Below, in pieces: positions 1-8,785 of a stretch of DNA of 64,000 nucleotides (positions are counted from its first letter, which is position 1; every line of letters starts with the position of its first letter). The notes beneath the pieces are model-generated. The model had not been told where the DNA came from. It ran no database searches and was given only the letters and a program-made list of their open reading frames with translations. Location: NCBI GenBank assembly GCA_019240405.1, contig JAFAYL010000057.1:1-64000 (forward strand), in the 5' to 3' direction. Source of the DNA: Acidobacteriaceae bacterium. Lineage in GTDB: Bacteria; Acidobacteriota; Terriglobia; Bryobacterales; Bryobacteraceae. The position numbers were made by a program, and so were the translations under genes.

Positions 1-1473
1 ATCGGTTCCGAATTTCTCCCGCATTTGGACGAGGGCGCGCTGTGGGTGCGCGGCTCTCTCGCGCAAAGCGCTGGACCCTCGGAAGGCATCAGGGTGGCGA
101 ACCAGGCGAGAATAGTGCTTTGCTCTTTTCCGGAAGCGACGGATTGCACCAGTCAAGCCGGCCGGGCTGATGACGGCACAGATCATACGAGCTTTTTCAA
201 CACCGAGTATTTCGTGGGCCTGAAGCAGAAAGAAGAGTGGCGGCCCGCGTTTCATCAGAACAAAGACGAGCTGATTGCCGCTATGAACCGCGAGCTAGAG
301 AAAATCCCTGGCGTGGTCTGGGGTTTTTCGCAGCCGATCGAAGACAACATGGAGGAAGCGGTCAGCGGGGTGAAGGGCGAGCTTGCCGCTAAGGTCTATG
401 GCGACGATTTGCACGTTCTTGAAGACAAAGCCGATCAAGTCGCCTCGGTCATGAGCCGCGTCAACGGTATTGCCGATCTCGGAGTCTTTCAGGTCACCGG
501 GCAGCCCGACCTCAACTTCGTGGTGGATCGGAAGAAAACCGCGCGATATCAAATTAACGTCGCGGATGTTCAGGACGCGATTCAGACTGCCGTGGGAGGC
601 AACGCCCTCACTCAGGTTCTGCAGGGCGAGGCGCGCTACGATCTCGTGGCTCGCTATCTGCGCCCGTATCGCGACACCGGCGAAGCGATCCGGAATATTC
701 GCTTACTATCGCCATCAGGCGAACGCGTTTCATTGGCGCAGCTATGCAAAGTGCATGAAGCGGACGAAGGCTCTGAAATCTATCGCGAAGGAAACGAGCG
801 GTACGTCGCTATCAAGTACAGCGTGCGCGGCCGTGCCCTCGGTGATGCCGTGCGAGAGGCCATCCAGAAAGTAGGAGCGCAGGTAAAGCTTCCCCGTGGT
901 TATCACATTAATTGGGAGGGCGAATACCAGAGTGAATTGCGGGCGGAAGCACGGCTGCTGATTATCGTGCCGCTCACGGTCCTGCTGATCTTCATCATTC
1001 TCTACACGATGTTCCGCTCCTTCAAATGGGCGCTGCTAATTCTCGTTAACGTCATGCTCGCTCGTATTGGCGGTTTGCTGGCGCTCCTCATCACCGGCAC
1101 AAATTTCAGTGTCTCCTCGGGTGTGGGCTTTCTTGCCCTCTTCGGCGTATCCGTGCAGACTGGCGTCATCATGCTGGAATACATCAACCAATTGCGCGCG
1201 CGCGGAAATTCCGTAGAGGAATCGGCAATCGAGGGCGCAGTCTTGAGACTGCGTCCCATCATGATGACCATGCTCGTGGCCACCCTGGGCTTACTTCCCG
1301 CTGCGCTCTCTCACGGCATCGGATCCGATTCCCAGCGACCATTCGCAATTGTGATCGTAGGCGGTTTAATCTCGGATCTGCTCATGAGCATTTTTCTGTT
1401 GCCGACGCTCTACGTGTGGATGGCGGGGAAGCATGACACTTTGCCGGCAATAGAAACGGCACAAGAGGTGTGA
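1..1473 (+). CDS. CzcA-type RND efflux transporter, C-terminal half (5' partial)
   Basis: This is the C-terminal half of a heavy-metal or cation RND inner-membrane pump, a proton antiporter that works with a periplasmic adaptor and an outer-membrane channel. The frame is open from base 1, and the first residues read IGSEFLPHLDEGALWVR, the conserved CzcA segment, so the gene starts upstream of the window. Visible parts are the periplasmic porter region with 'GFFNTEYF'-like text (here SFFNTEYFVGLK), then the C-terminal membrane bundle from about residue 325 with hydrophobic segments near LLIIVPLTVLLIFIILY, GGLLALLITG and GFLALFGVSVQTGVIMLEY. About 490 residues are present, against roughly 1030 in the family. 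The metal specificity cannot be told from this half. Confidence 0.93.
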   Translation: MGSEFLPHLDEGALWVRGSLAQSAGPSEGIRVANQARIVLCSFPEATDCTSQAGRADDGTDHTSFFNTEYFVGLKQKEEWRPAFHQNKDELIAAMNRELEKIPGVVWGFSQPIEDNMEEAVSGVKGELAAKVYGDDLHVLEDKADQVASVMSRVNGIADLGVFQVTGQPDLNFVVDRKKTARYQINVADVQDAIQTAVGGNALTQVLQGEARYDLVARYLRPYRDTGEAIRNIRLLSPSGERVSLAQLCKVHEADEGSEIYREGNERYVAIKYSVRGRALGDAVREAIQKVGAQVKLPRGYHINWEGEYQSELRAEARLLIIVPLTVLLIFIILYTMFRSFKWALLILVNVMLARIGGLLALLITGTNFSVSSGVGFLALFGVSVQTGVIMLEYINQLRARGNSVEESAIEGAVLRLRPIMMTMLVATLGLLPAALSHGIGSDSQRPFAIVIVGGLISDLLMSIFLLPTLYVWMAGKHDTLPAIETAQEV

Positions 1474-1554
1474 CCCGGCCATGCCGGTGAGCTCAGCACC
1501 GTAACGGGCGAAAGTGGACACGCCAGAGGCGATGTGATTCAATGCACAGGAATC

Positions 1555-2256
1555 ATGCACGTTTTGGATTTTGCTATTCGCTTGGGCTCAGCTTTGCTTC
1601 TCGGGACGGTCGTGGGCTTGGAGCGGCAGTGGCGCCAGCGCATGGCAGGCACAAGAACGAATGCACTGGTTGCTGCCGGCGCTTGTGCGTTCGTAATGTG
1701 TGCCTTTTTGGTCCGTGACAATTCACGCGGCGAGGCGCAGATTGTTTCCTACGTAGTCTCGGGTGTCGGTTTCCTGGGGGCGGGGGTAATTTTCAAGGAC
1801 GCCGGAAGTGTTCGCGGCTTGAACACGGCTGCAACAATATGGTGTTCCGCCGCCATCGGGGCGATTTGCGGGTTGGGGCACATGGAACTTGCCGCTGTTT
1901 TGGGAGGTGCAGTTCTCCTTGCGAACGTTGCGCTCAGGCCGCTTGCATATAGACTTCATCCAATTCAGCAGGTCAGTGGCGACCAAGAGGTCACATACGC
2001 ATTCGAACTGGTTTGCCGCGTCGAAGACGAGGCGCATATCCGAGCTCTACTTCTGCAAGCCCTGGCCCAGACCTCGCTGACCCTTACATCTCTTCGTAGC
2101 GAGGACATCGAGGGAACTCCCAAAATGAAAGTGTCCGCTCAGATCCGAGGGTTGGGCCGGCAAGACGAGCCCCTGGAAAGAATGGTCGGTCGCTTATCAC
2201 TTGAAGCCGGAGTTACGGCCGTTAGCTGGGCCGTCAGCGCTCAGTCAATCGAGTAG
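1555..2256 (+). CDS. MgtC/SapB family membrane protein
   Basis: This is an MgtC/SapB-type inner-membrane protein of about 233 residues. The N-terminal half carries family signatures: LGTVVGLERQWRQRMAGTRT near residue 15, then VVSGVGFLGAGVIFK and VRGLNTAATIWCSAAIGAICG. Four or five hydrophobic segments come first, and a soluble ACT-like tail follows from about residue 140. Relatives affect magnesium homeostasis, ATP synthase or membrane potential, but the role here is unknown. The ATG at 1555 is preferred because the family starts just before the first helix; a GTG at 1534 would add seven residues. It follows the RND gene by about 80 bp and could be co-transcribed. Confidence 0.88.
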   Translation: MHVLDFAIRLGSALLLGTVVGLERQWRQRMAGTRTNALVAAGACAFVMCAFLVRDNSRGEAQIVSYVVSGVGFLGAGVIFKDAGSVRGLNTAATIWCSAAIGAICGLGHMELAAVLGGAVLLANVALRPLAYRLHPIQQVSGDQEVTYAFELVCRVEDEAHIRALLLQALAQTSLTLTSLRSEDIEGTPKMKVSAQIRGLGRQDEPLERMVGRLSLEAGVTAVSWAVSAQSIE

Positions 2257-2385
2257 TATTCGGCGTTGATGAGGTCGGAAGCGGTGCATTATTTCAAAAG
2301 CGTGACAGGCACTCGTTGAATTCACAGGCTCCTGGCGCGAAACGCCTCCTGCATGATGTGTGTCATTGGCTTATAAGGGGATCAC

Positions 2386-2835
2386 ATGCCAGGTCAACAA
2401 GGAACCAGCCAAGATCAAACTGTCAATCCCGGAATCGATTACAAGCTGCAAACTCGTACGATTGCCGAGACCCTCGCCGACATCGAAGAATGTTCTTGGT
2501 TTTGGAGACTGATTGAAAACGCAGATCTCACCTACCTGTTACGGCGGAGCGGGTTGCATACTCTTCTCGCGCCTCGCAATCAAGCCCTTGATCCGAGTTC
2601 GGCCGATCAGGTATCGGGAAACGCCGAAGACTTTTTGAAACGGCACCTGCTGGCGGGTGGCGTGGAGTCCTTCGATTTGCGCCGATGCCAAACGGTGAAA
2701 ACACTCGCGCAGCGAATACTCGCTGTCACTATTCACGATGGAAATGTGCGAATTGGAAGTGCACAAATCGTGAGGTCCGATATCGCTTGCACGAACGGCG
2801 TCATTCATGTGATTGATCGCCTACTCGCCGGCTGA
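2386..2835 (+). CDS. Fasciclin (FAS1) domain protein
   Basis: This 149-residue protein is essentially one FAS1 domain. The domain begins near residue 27 (TIAETLADI), has the first conserved block as LHTLLAPRNQAL (usually TLFAPTNEAF), the middle block LKRHLLAGG, and ends with TNGVIHVIDRLLAG, the classic FAS1 H2 box. FAS1 domains mediate adhesion or protein contacts. No signal peptide is visible, which is unusual because most bacterial FAS1 proteins are secreted. The start is supported by AAGGGGAT just upstream of the ATG. Confidence 0.85.
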   Translation: MPGQQGTSQDQTVNPGIDYKLQTRTIAETLADIEECSWFWRLIENADLTYLLRRSGLHTLLAPRNQALDPSSADQVSGNAEDFLKRHLLAGGVESFDLRRCQTVKTLAQRILAVTIHDGNVRIGSAQIVRSDIACTNGVIHVIDRLLAG

Positions 2836-3034
2836 ACGCACCACCACACACGTCATATCGTTTTGCTGGCTCGCGCCAGCCGCGAAGCGATCAGCGGTGT
2901 CCATAGCGCTCGATCATACGGCTTGCTGTCAATCCCAATGATTCTCGGATCGTCTGAATCAGGTTCTCTTCGTCCCATTCCTCGTTCGCAGCCGCCTTGC
3001 CAATCTCCGGGATATGTACACTGGAACCAAAACC

Positions 3035-3961
3035 ATGCTACGAAACTGCTGTTTCGCCGTACTGGCGGCCATCATCGGGGCCACTCGCGTATACTGTCAA
3101 TCCTCTGCCCCAGCCCCGAAGATGGACAAGCAGAAAGTTGAAACTTACGTGCGTTATGCCGAAGCGTTTACGCCAGAAGTGAAAATTGCGATCGATGACC
3201 CCACACCGAGTCCCTTTAAGGGCTATTTCCGGGTCTTGGTCCATCTCAGCGCGGGCACCCACAAGCTGGACCGCCTCTACTACGTCACCGCGGACGGCCA
3301 GCAGTTTCTTACGGGCAACATTTGGAACCTGAACGCTAGCCCGTTTATTGATACCCTCCAACATCTGCCCACAGCCGGTCCTTCGTTCGGTCCATCGAAC
3401 GCGCAAATCACATTGGTAATTTTCAGCGATTTCGAATGTCCCTACTGTCGTGAACTCGCCAAGACCATCCGGGACAATATCCCTCAAAAATATCCAAATG
3501 AAGTGCGGGTTATATTTGAAGATTTTCCGATCGATTCCATTCACAAGTGGGCGCGAGCAGCCTCTGAAGCCGCTCACTGCGTAGAGAGCCAAAAAACAGG
3601 CGCTTTCTGGACCTTTCACGATTGGATTTTCGAGCACCAGCAGGAAGTAAACGAAACCAACCTGCGCGATCAAGTGCTCGCTTTTGCTAAACAACAAAAT
3701 CTGGACAGCCTGCGGGTTTCCGCGTGCATGGAAACCCATGCCACGGCCCAAGAAGTGAAGCAGAATGAGATTGCAGGCGCCGCGCTACAAATCTCGAAGA
3801 CTCCCACTCTCTTCATCAACGGCCGGATGGTGGACGGCGCGGTTCCATGGACCACGCTCGACAGGATTATCAAAATCGAATTGAACCGCCCGAAGGAGAT
3901 CGCGGCTCCTGTCATCGAGAAATGCTGCGAAGTGACTATTCCCGCAGCCGTTCAGAAGTAA
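3035..3961 (+). CDS. DsbA-family thiol:disulfide oxidoreductase, secreted
   Basis: This is a periplasmic thioredoxin-fold protein of the DsbA/DsbG-like thioredoxin_4 group. The N-terminus is a signal peptide (MLRNCCFAVLAAIIGATRVYC) when the ATG at 3035 is used; the in-frame ATG at 3014 would add seven residues ahead of it. The thioredoxin core starts near residue 125 with VIFSDFECPYCRELAKTI, so the active site is CPYC. The cis-Pro loop is ISKTPTLFINGR and a helical insertion lies between them. A region of about 100 residues precedes the core and may be a dimerisation or substrate domain. It probably acts in disulfide formation or isomerisation in the cell envelope. Confidence 0.9.
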   Translation: MLRNCCFAVLAAIIGATRVYCQSSAPAPKMDKQKVETYVRYAEAFTPEVKIAIDDPTPSPFKGYFRVLVHLSAGTHKLDRLYYVTADGQQFLTGNIWNLNASPFIDTLQHLPTAGPSFGPSNAQITLVIFSDFECPYCRELAKTIRDNIPQKYPNEVRVIFEDFPIDSIHKWARAASEAAHCVESQKTGAFWTFHDWIFEHQQEVNETNLRDQVLAFAKQQNLDSLRVSACMETHATAQEVKQNEIAGAALQISKTPTLFINGRMVDGAVPWTTLDRIIKIELNRPKEIAAPVIEKCCEVTIPAAVQK

Positions 3962-4102
3962 GGCGCCTACGCGGTACCGTTACGTATGAGTCTGCCTGCC
4001 CGTAAATTCTCGCTCTCACAACGGTTTGGCCGCCGATACGATACATTGGGTGCATCGTGATCGCCGCGCCCGCAGAGAAACGATTAAAGTAGGTGAAGCG
4101 AC

Positions 4103-4762
4103 GTGCGAACAACGATGGGAAACCTGATGGAACCTTGTGGCGTAAATGCTTTTCGGCTGCCGCCATTGATTCTGCACCCCTTTTCTAGCCCCGAAGATAG
4201 TTCTGTCCTGATGGAGAGCTCGCGCGCGAGCCTTGCGCTCCAAGGGTTTCTGCCGCGAGAAGACGTGCCTTCCGAAGAGCTTGATCAGCGTCTCGTCCGT
4301 GGCCGGTATGCCGAAATTCGCATGCTTTATTACATCGGCAAAGACTTAGTTCGTTGGATGGAGCAATGCGCTGAAACCGCCATTGCGTCCGGCGCTTTTG
4401 ATGGCCGCCGCCTCAGGCCGGAAACTTTCGCAATAGTCGTGGTGAAAGAGATTCCTGCGCACGTACGTACGAAACTCGAAGCTTGGGGAGTGCTGGACTA
4501 CTGTTCTTTATTCCGCCGCGCCATTGGATTGCACGCTGTCTTTCATGAAATTCCCGAAACCGAAGGCTTTAATGCGGATTTCTTGCGCCGATATCACCGG
4601 TACGTAGATCAATGGTATGAGCAGCGCCTTAAAGATTCTGGCTGCGATGCGCCTCAACCAGGCGAGTTTACGTTTGACCTCTACGCATCGGGTGAGTACA
4701 CGCTCATGCTCGAACAGACTTGGGGCACGGACGCGCACGGCGAGCCTCGCATGCTTGAGTAG
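4103..4762 (+). CDS. Hypothetical protein, 219 aa
   Basis: I do not recognise a family. The protein is soluble with no signal peptide or membrane segment, and is acidic in the last third (YASGEYTLMLEQTWG). The start is uncertain: GTG at 4103 has AGGTG upstream, and ATG codons in frame at 4115 and 4127 are alternatives. Its stop lies 30 bp before the CTG start proposed for the downstream deformylase, so the two are probably one transcript. Regular reading-frame texture and codon use like the neighbours support a real gene. Confidence 0.7.
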   Translation: MRTTMGNLMEPCGVNAFRLPPLILHPFSSPEDSSVLMESSRASLALQGFLPREDVPSEELDQRLVRGRYAEIRMLYYIGKDLVRWMEQCAETAIASGAFDGRRLRPETFAIVVVKEIPAHVRTKLEAWGVLDYCSLFRRAIGLHAVFHEIPETEGFNADFLRRYHRYVDQWYEQRLKDSGCDAPQPGEFTFDLYASGEYTLMLEQTWGTDAHGEPRMLE

Positions 4763-4791
4763 GCGCAAACTCGAGGGGCCGTCAAATTCGA

Positions 4792-5379
4792 CTGAAAATC
4801 GTTCAAGTTGGAGATGCCGTACTAAGAGAGCGCGCCCGGCCGCTAGCCGAAGCCGAGATCCGCAAGCCAGAAACTCAAGAGCTCATTGATTGGATGCGCG
4901 AAACTATGCATGACGCGCCTGGCGTCGGCTTAGCCGCCCCGCAAATCGGTCTCTCCTTGCAGCTTGCCGTCATCGAAGATAAGCCGGAGAATATCCGCGA
5001 TTCCGCGCCAGAGGCGATCAGGGAACGAGAGAGAGAAGCAGTTCCGTTTCATGTCATCGTGAATCCTAGGATTTCGTTGCACGCCGGCTCGCCCGTCGAG
5101 TTCTTTGAAGGTTGTTTGAGCGTGGCCGGATTCACGGCCCTGGTTTCCAGAGCGCGCGAGGTTACAGTCGAGTGTCTCGATCATCGCGGAGAGTCGAAGG
5201 TAATCAGAGCGTCCGGCTGGTATGCTCGGATCCTGCAACACGAGATCGATCATCTGAATGGCGCGCTATACATCGATCGCATGCATCCGCGCACATTCAT
5301 GACCAACGACAACTACAATCGCCATTGGAAAGATAAATCGATCCAACAAGTGCGCGAACTAACTGGTCTCAAGCGATAA
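4792..5379 (+). CDS. def: Peptide deformylase, apparent CTG start
   Basis: This enzyme removes the formyl group from the N-terminal methionine of nascent proteins and uses a metal ion. All three family motifs are present: GVGLAAPQIG, EGCLSV and QHEIDHLNG; the Cys and the two His residues bind the metal and the Glu is catalytic. The first ATG in frame (4894) would cut off the conserved N-terminal helix. Upstream of it the same frame encodes KIVQVGDAVLRERARPL, the usual deformylase N-terminus, and the codon at the expected Met is CTG (4792). A stop at 4756 limits the frame. GAGGGG at 4773-4778 could be the ribosome site. A second deformylase, next to fmt, is at 53650-54165. Confidence 0.88.
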   Translation: MKIVQVGDAVLRERARPLAEAEIRKPETQELIDWMRETMHDAPGVGLAAPQIGLSLQLAVIEDKPENIRDSAPEAIREREREAVPFHVIVNPRISLHAGSPVEFFEGCLSVAGFTALVSRAREVTVECLDHRGESKVIRASGWYARILQHEIDHLNGALYIDRMHPRTFMTNDNYNRHWKDKSIQQVRELTGLKR

Positions 5380-5544
5380 TCAGGAGGGTTCGAGGCAGAG
5401 GCGGTGAAAGCAAAGCACCAATAGAGTCCAGGGCTGGCCAAGCAGGAAAATAGCTCGGATCGGAAATGAAAGGACCGAAGCATTCCTGTCAGTAATGTTT
5501 CTGAGAAAGGTCAATTCTCGCACAGCTTGATAGCCTGCCGGAGT

Positions 5545-5575
5545 TTGTCTGGTACTAACGGTTCGATGTCATACT
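5545..5575 (+). promoter_or_regulatory. Putative rnpB promoter
   Basis: TTGTCT at 5545-5550 and CATACT at 5570-5575 are separated by 19 bp, and the -10 box ends seven bases before the predicted RNase P RNA 5' end. The spacer is longer than ideal, so this is only a candidate. The stretch 5380-5544 holds nothing else I can recognise. Confidence 0.35.
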
Positions 5576-5582
5576 GAAAGAT

Positions 5583-5998
5583 GCCTGCGCGGTCAGGCAA
5601 TCGCTGGACGAGCTCGGCGACGAGTGAGTCGAGAGGAAAGTCCGGTCTTCACAGGGCAGCATGCCGGCTAACGGCCGGGGGTTCACGTTTTTCTTGAGTC
5701 TTCACGGACTCATCGAAGCGCGCGCTACGGAAAGTGCCACAGAAAAGATACCGCTTGCCGGCGACGGCGAGTAAGGGTGAAAAGGTGCGGTAAGAGCGCA
5801 CCGCGGTTTGAGTAATCAGACTGGCAGGGCAAACCCCATGCGAAGCAAGACCAAATAGGGGAGCAGGAGTGGCCCGCTCCGTTACGACTTCCGGGTAGGT
5901 CGCTCGAGCCTTTCAGTAATGAAGGGCCTAGACGAATGGTTGCCGCCCGCCGTTTACATGACAGCGGGTACAGAAACCGGCTTATCGACCGCGCGGGC
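5583..5998 (+). ncRNA. rnpB: RNase P RNA, bacterial type A
   Basis: This is the catalytic RNA that trims tRNA 5' leaders. Diagnostic conserved blocks appear in order: GAGGAAAGTCCGG (from about 5631), the AGGGCAG...GCCGGCTAACGGCCGGGGG segment, AGTGCCACAGAAAAGATACC, GGGTGAAAAGGTGCGGTAAG with AGCGCACCGCG, GAAGCAAGACCAAATAGGG, CCTAGACGAATGG and ACCGGCTTATCGACC. The ends are set by helix P1: GCCTGCGCGGTC (5583-5594) pairs with GACCGCGCGGGC (5987-5998), 12 bp with one G-U. Length is about 416 nt, normal for type A. The last 45 bp overlap the convergent phosphatase gene on the other strand. Confidence 0.97.
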
Positions 5999-7168
5999 AA
6001 CCGGTTCGCCGACAGGGAGGGATTCCGCAACCGTCCTCAGCACGAGGCAGGTGATGTCATCATGCTGACGCGCCGATCCCACGAATGTGTCCACAGATGC
6101 CATTAGTATGTTGAGAACGTCTGCCGCGTTTTGAGCGAGAGGATCGCGCATAATCCCGAGCAGGCGTGCTTCGCCATATTCCTCCTCTTTGTCGTTTTCT
6201 GCTTCGATCACGCCGTCGGTAAAGATGAGCAACAAATCACCTGTGCCGATGATCGCCTCGCCGCATTCGTATTGAGCGCCCGGACGAATGCCGAGGGGCA
6301 ATCCTCCTACCTGCAATCGCTCGATGACGCCGGAGGCGCGCCTCAGCGCAGGCCAGTTATGACCGGCATTTATATAGTTGAGGCGTCCAGTGGCTGGCTG
6401 TAGCTCGGCGAGAAATGCAGTGATGAATCGTCTGCCGCCCAAGTTCTGCCCACATACGTACTGATTGAGGCGTTCCACAAGCTGTAATAAGGAGGCTGGA
6501 AAGGTGGCTAGAGTCCGCAGACTTGCCTGTAGCGTTGCCATCAACAGCGCCGCGGGGACACTCTTACCGGCAACATCGGCGACAACAAAAAGAAGCGGGC
6601 CATCGCCGTTTGCACCATGCGGGTCTTTATCTGTGGCGGTTGCGCGCAAGAATGCATCGTAGTAATCTCCGGCCACAGTATTCGCGGGTCGAGTTGCGAA
6701 CACGATTTCCACGCCAGGAATGCGCGGAGGAGCCTCGGGCATGAGCCAGCTTTGAATCTCGCGCGCAATCTCGAGATCGCGTTTCATGGTGACGCGATCG
6801 GCTAGCTCAAGAGTGAGTAACACGAGCAGCCCAAGACAACCGAAGAAGGCTAGATTGGGCGTGTCAATCGCGAAGTCTCGATAGCGCATGGTGAATCCCG
6901 GGAACGCAATCAGAATCAGGGCGATGAGAAGTATCGCGCGACGCTGCGGGGATAACTTCAGCATCATCGCCCAGAACAGGCCTTGAGCCACTCGCGCGGC
7001 TCGTCTCATCCGGGATTCTCCTTGTCCCCGCGTCCAATCGACTTCTTTCGAATAGAGTTCGTACCCTGTACGGGCTTCCGCGCGAAATTGCGCCCAGAGC
7101 TGCTGAACGGCCATTCCTTCGCTGATACGCTGCCAGAACGCCTTTAGGGAGCGAATCATATTTTGCAA
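5954..7168 (-). CDS. Membrane-anchored SpoIIE/PP2C-type serine phosphatase
   Basis: This is an RsbU-like protein phosphatase that probably dephosphorylates an anti-anti-sigma or other signalling protein. Two hydrophobic helices near residues 80-122 anchor it. A linker with REIQSWLMPE precedes the SpoIIE core from about residue 150: NTVAGDYYDAF, VVADVAGKSVPAALLM, NAGHNWPA, IFTDGVIEA and the terminal HDDITCLVLR supply the metal-binding Asp residues. The TTG at 7168 or the ATG at 7159 may be the start; neither has a clear ribosome site. It follows the LysR gene by a few bases. The last 26 residues extend past the usual PP2C end, and part of their coding DNA is antisense to the rnpB 3' end. Confidence 0.9.
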   Translation of the reverse strand: MQNMIRSLKAFWQRISEGMAVQQLWAQFRAEARTGYELYSKEVDWTRGQGESRMRRAARVAQGLFWAMMLKLSPQRRAILLIALILIAFPGFTMRYRDFAIDTPNLAFFGCLGLLVLLTLELADRVTMKRDLEIAREIQSWLMPEAPPRIPGVEIVFATRPANTVAGDYYDAFLRATATDKDPHGANGDGPLLFVVADVAGKSVPAALLMATLQASLRTLATFPASLLQLVERLNQYVCGQNLGGRRFITAFLAELQPATGRLNYINAGHNWPALRRASGVIERLQVGGLPLGIRPGAQYECGEAIIGTGDLLLIFTDGVIEAENDKEEEYGEARLLGIMRDPLAQNAADVLNILMASVDTFVGSARQHDDITCLVLRTVAESLPVGEPVARAVDKPVSVPAVM

Positions 7169-7171
7169 GGG

Positions 7172-8074
7172 TCAAGTATACGAATAGGCCGACTTCCCGG
7201 CGTTCTCGATAGTAACGTTGATGAACCCGAGCGCTGCCTTGGATAGCGACTTATCCTTTCTATAAATTAAGCCGATTTGGCGGATCATGGGTTCCGGGCC
7301 GAGGGAGACAGCAGCCAATTTTTTTGCCCCGACTTCTTCGAGACAGTGAGAGGCAGCGAGAAACGATAAGCCAAGATCGGCCATGACGAAGCGCTTGATC
7401 ATCTCTGTGGAATCGAGTTCCATTGAGATAGTCAGCTCGTCGTGGACGGAATCGAGCCATGCGTTCAGACGCGCTCGAGTGGTTCCGGTTTTTGGCAGCA
7501 GTAATTGCTCTCCGATAAGATCTTGCGGAGTGATCTGGTTTTTAGCGGCAAACTGATGGCCGGGAGGAACAAGAAGTTTGATCTCGTCAGTGTGAATTTT
7601 TGCGACCTCGAGCTTGCGCTCTTCTAGCGGGAGTTGAGTAATACCGAAATCGGCGAGGTTATCCAACACGGCTTGGACGACACGGCTTCCGTAGGATCGA
7701 TCGACGAGAAGCTCGACTTTCGGGAACTGCTTTTTGAATTCGGCGAAGACGCGCGGTAGGACGTAAATGCACGTTGCTTCGTTCGCCGCGATCAGCAACT
7801 CGCCGCGAGGAACTTTTTCCAGCTCATTGAGGGCGTCCTGGGCGCGGCGGCGTAAGGCGAGGATTTGCTCTGCATATTCGGCAAAGATTCTTCCTGCGAT
7901 GGTCAGCGAAATCTTGCTTCCGAAGCGCTCAAAGAGCGTTGTATTCAACTCCTGCTCTAACTGGCGGACTTGGGCGCTAATCGCGGGCTGTGTGCGGAAG
8001 CAGGTTTGCGCGGCCTTGGAGAAGCTCTTGAGGCGAACGATCTCGAGAAATGTATGAAGCTGGTCAAGATCCAT
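7172..8074 (-). CDS. LysR-family transcriptional regulator
   Basis: This 300-residue protein has an N-terminal winged helix-turn-helix (residues 1-60; FLEIVRLKSFSKAAQTCF and QPAISAQVRQLE) and a two-lobe effector domain that starts near residue 90 (GELLIAANEATCIYVLPRV). The length is typical. It begins six bases after the hisA stop and ends just before the phosphatase, so it is probably read through from the his operon. The effector is unknown; a link to histidine supply is only suggested by position. Confidence 0.93.
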   Translation of the reverse strand: MDLDQLHTFLEIVRLKSFSKAAQTCFRTQPAISAQVRQLEQELNTTLFERFGSKISLTIAGRIFAEYAEQILALRRRAQDALNELEKVPRGELLIAANEATCIYVLPRVFAEFKKQFPKVELLVDRSYGSRVVQAVLDNLADFGITQLPLEERKLEVAKIHTDEIKLLVPPGHQFAAKNQITPQDLIGEQLLLPKTGTTRARLNAWLDSVHDELTISMELDSTEMIKRFVMADLGLSFLAASHCLEEVGAKKLAAVSLGPEPMIRQIGLIYRKDKSLSKAALGFINVTIENAGKSAYSYT

Positions 8075-8080
8075 GGCGGG

Positions 8081-8785
8081 TCACTGGGTGGTTTGGAAAG
8101 CTCGAAGATCGTGTAAAGAGAGCCTGCCCGTGTAGAGCGCCATACCTATGGCGCAGTGAACATCGATGCGCGACAGAACGCGCACTTCATCGAGAGAGGT
8201 AATGCCACCTGCAGCGATCAGCTCATGTTGCGTGCCAGCGCGCAATGTTTTGAACCAGTCGAGATCGGTGCCTTCCATGAGACCCTCCTTGTCGACATAA
8301 GTGCAGAGAAAGCCGGAGCAATAAGGCTCAAGCTCTGAGATCACATCAGTAGCCCGCAAAGCGGTGGACGCTTGCCAGCCTTTGACAACGACGCGATCGT
8401 CTTTGCTGTCGAGAGCAATGGTGATGTGGTCGGGACCGATCGCTTCAGTAAGGGCGGCGAGGAACGGAAAATTAATTCCGTCTGAAGAGAAGGCGGACGT
8501 TCCGACGATGACTCGAAAGGCTCCCTGGCCGATGAGCTGGCGAGCTCGTTCGACTGTACGCACCCCGCCGCCCACGCGAATGGTTGCGCGGCCGGCAAGG
8601 TACCGAACGATTCGATCGTTTGAGCCATTGCCTAATGCGGCATCAAGATCGATTACCTGAATCTGAGGAAAGTCTGCAAAGAAGGCGAGCATTTCTTTAG
8701 GGGACTTTCCTTCGAGAATTTTGGTGCGACCTTGGGCGAGCTGGACCACCTTACCATCCATCAGATCAATACAGGGGATGATCAT
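8081..8785 (-). CDS. hisA: ProFAR isomerase HisA
   Basis: This is the fourth enzyme of histidine synthesis, an Amadori-type isomerase that acts on ProFAR (5-ProFAR to PRFAR). It is a TIM barrel of 234 residues. The catalytic Asp pair is visible as Asp7 in [15 protein letters not shown] and the Asp in [10 protein letters not shown] (about residue 129). Phosphate-binding GGGVRT and AAGGI loops are present. The ATG overlaps the hisF stop in ATGA, so translation is coupled. The order hisF before hisA differs from the common hisA-hisF order. Confidence 0.95.
   Translation of the reverse strand: MIIPCIDLMDGKVVQLAQGRTKILEGKSPKEMLAFFADFPQIQVIDLDAALGNGSNDRIVRYLAGRATIRVGGGVRTVERARQLIGQGAFRVIVGTSAFSSDGINFPFLAALTEAIGPDHITIALDSKDDRVVVKGWQASTALRATDVISELEPYCSGFLCTYVDKEGLMEGTDLDWFKTLRAGTQHELIAAGGITSLDEVRVLSRIDVHCAIGMALYTGRLSLHDLRAFQTTQ

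Noticed and set aside
2865-2880. GCTGGC-TCGC-GCCAGC hairpin after the fasciclin gene
   Set aside because: No T run on either strand, so not supported as a terminator.
3038-3751. 237-residue minus-strand frame
   Set aside because: Antisense to the clear DsbA-like gene; no family features.
5387-5400. GGTTCGAGGC as a tRNA T-loop
   Set aside because: No cloverleaf can be formed around it.
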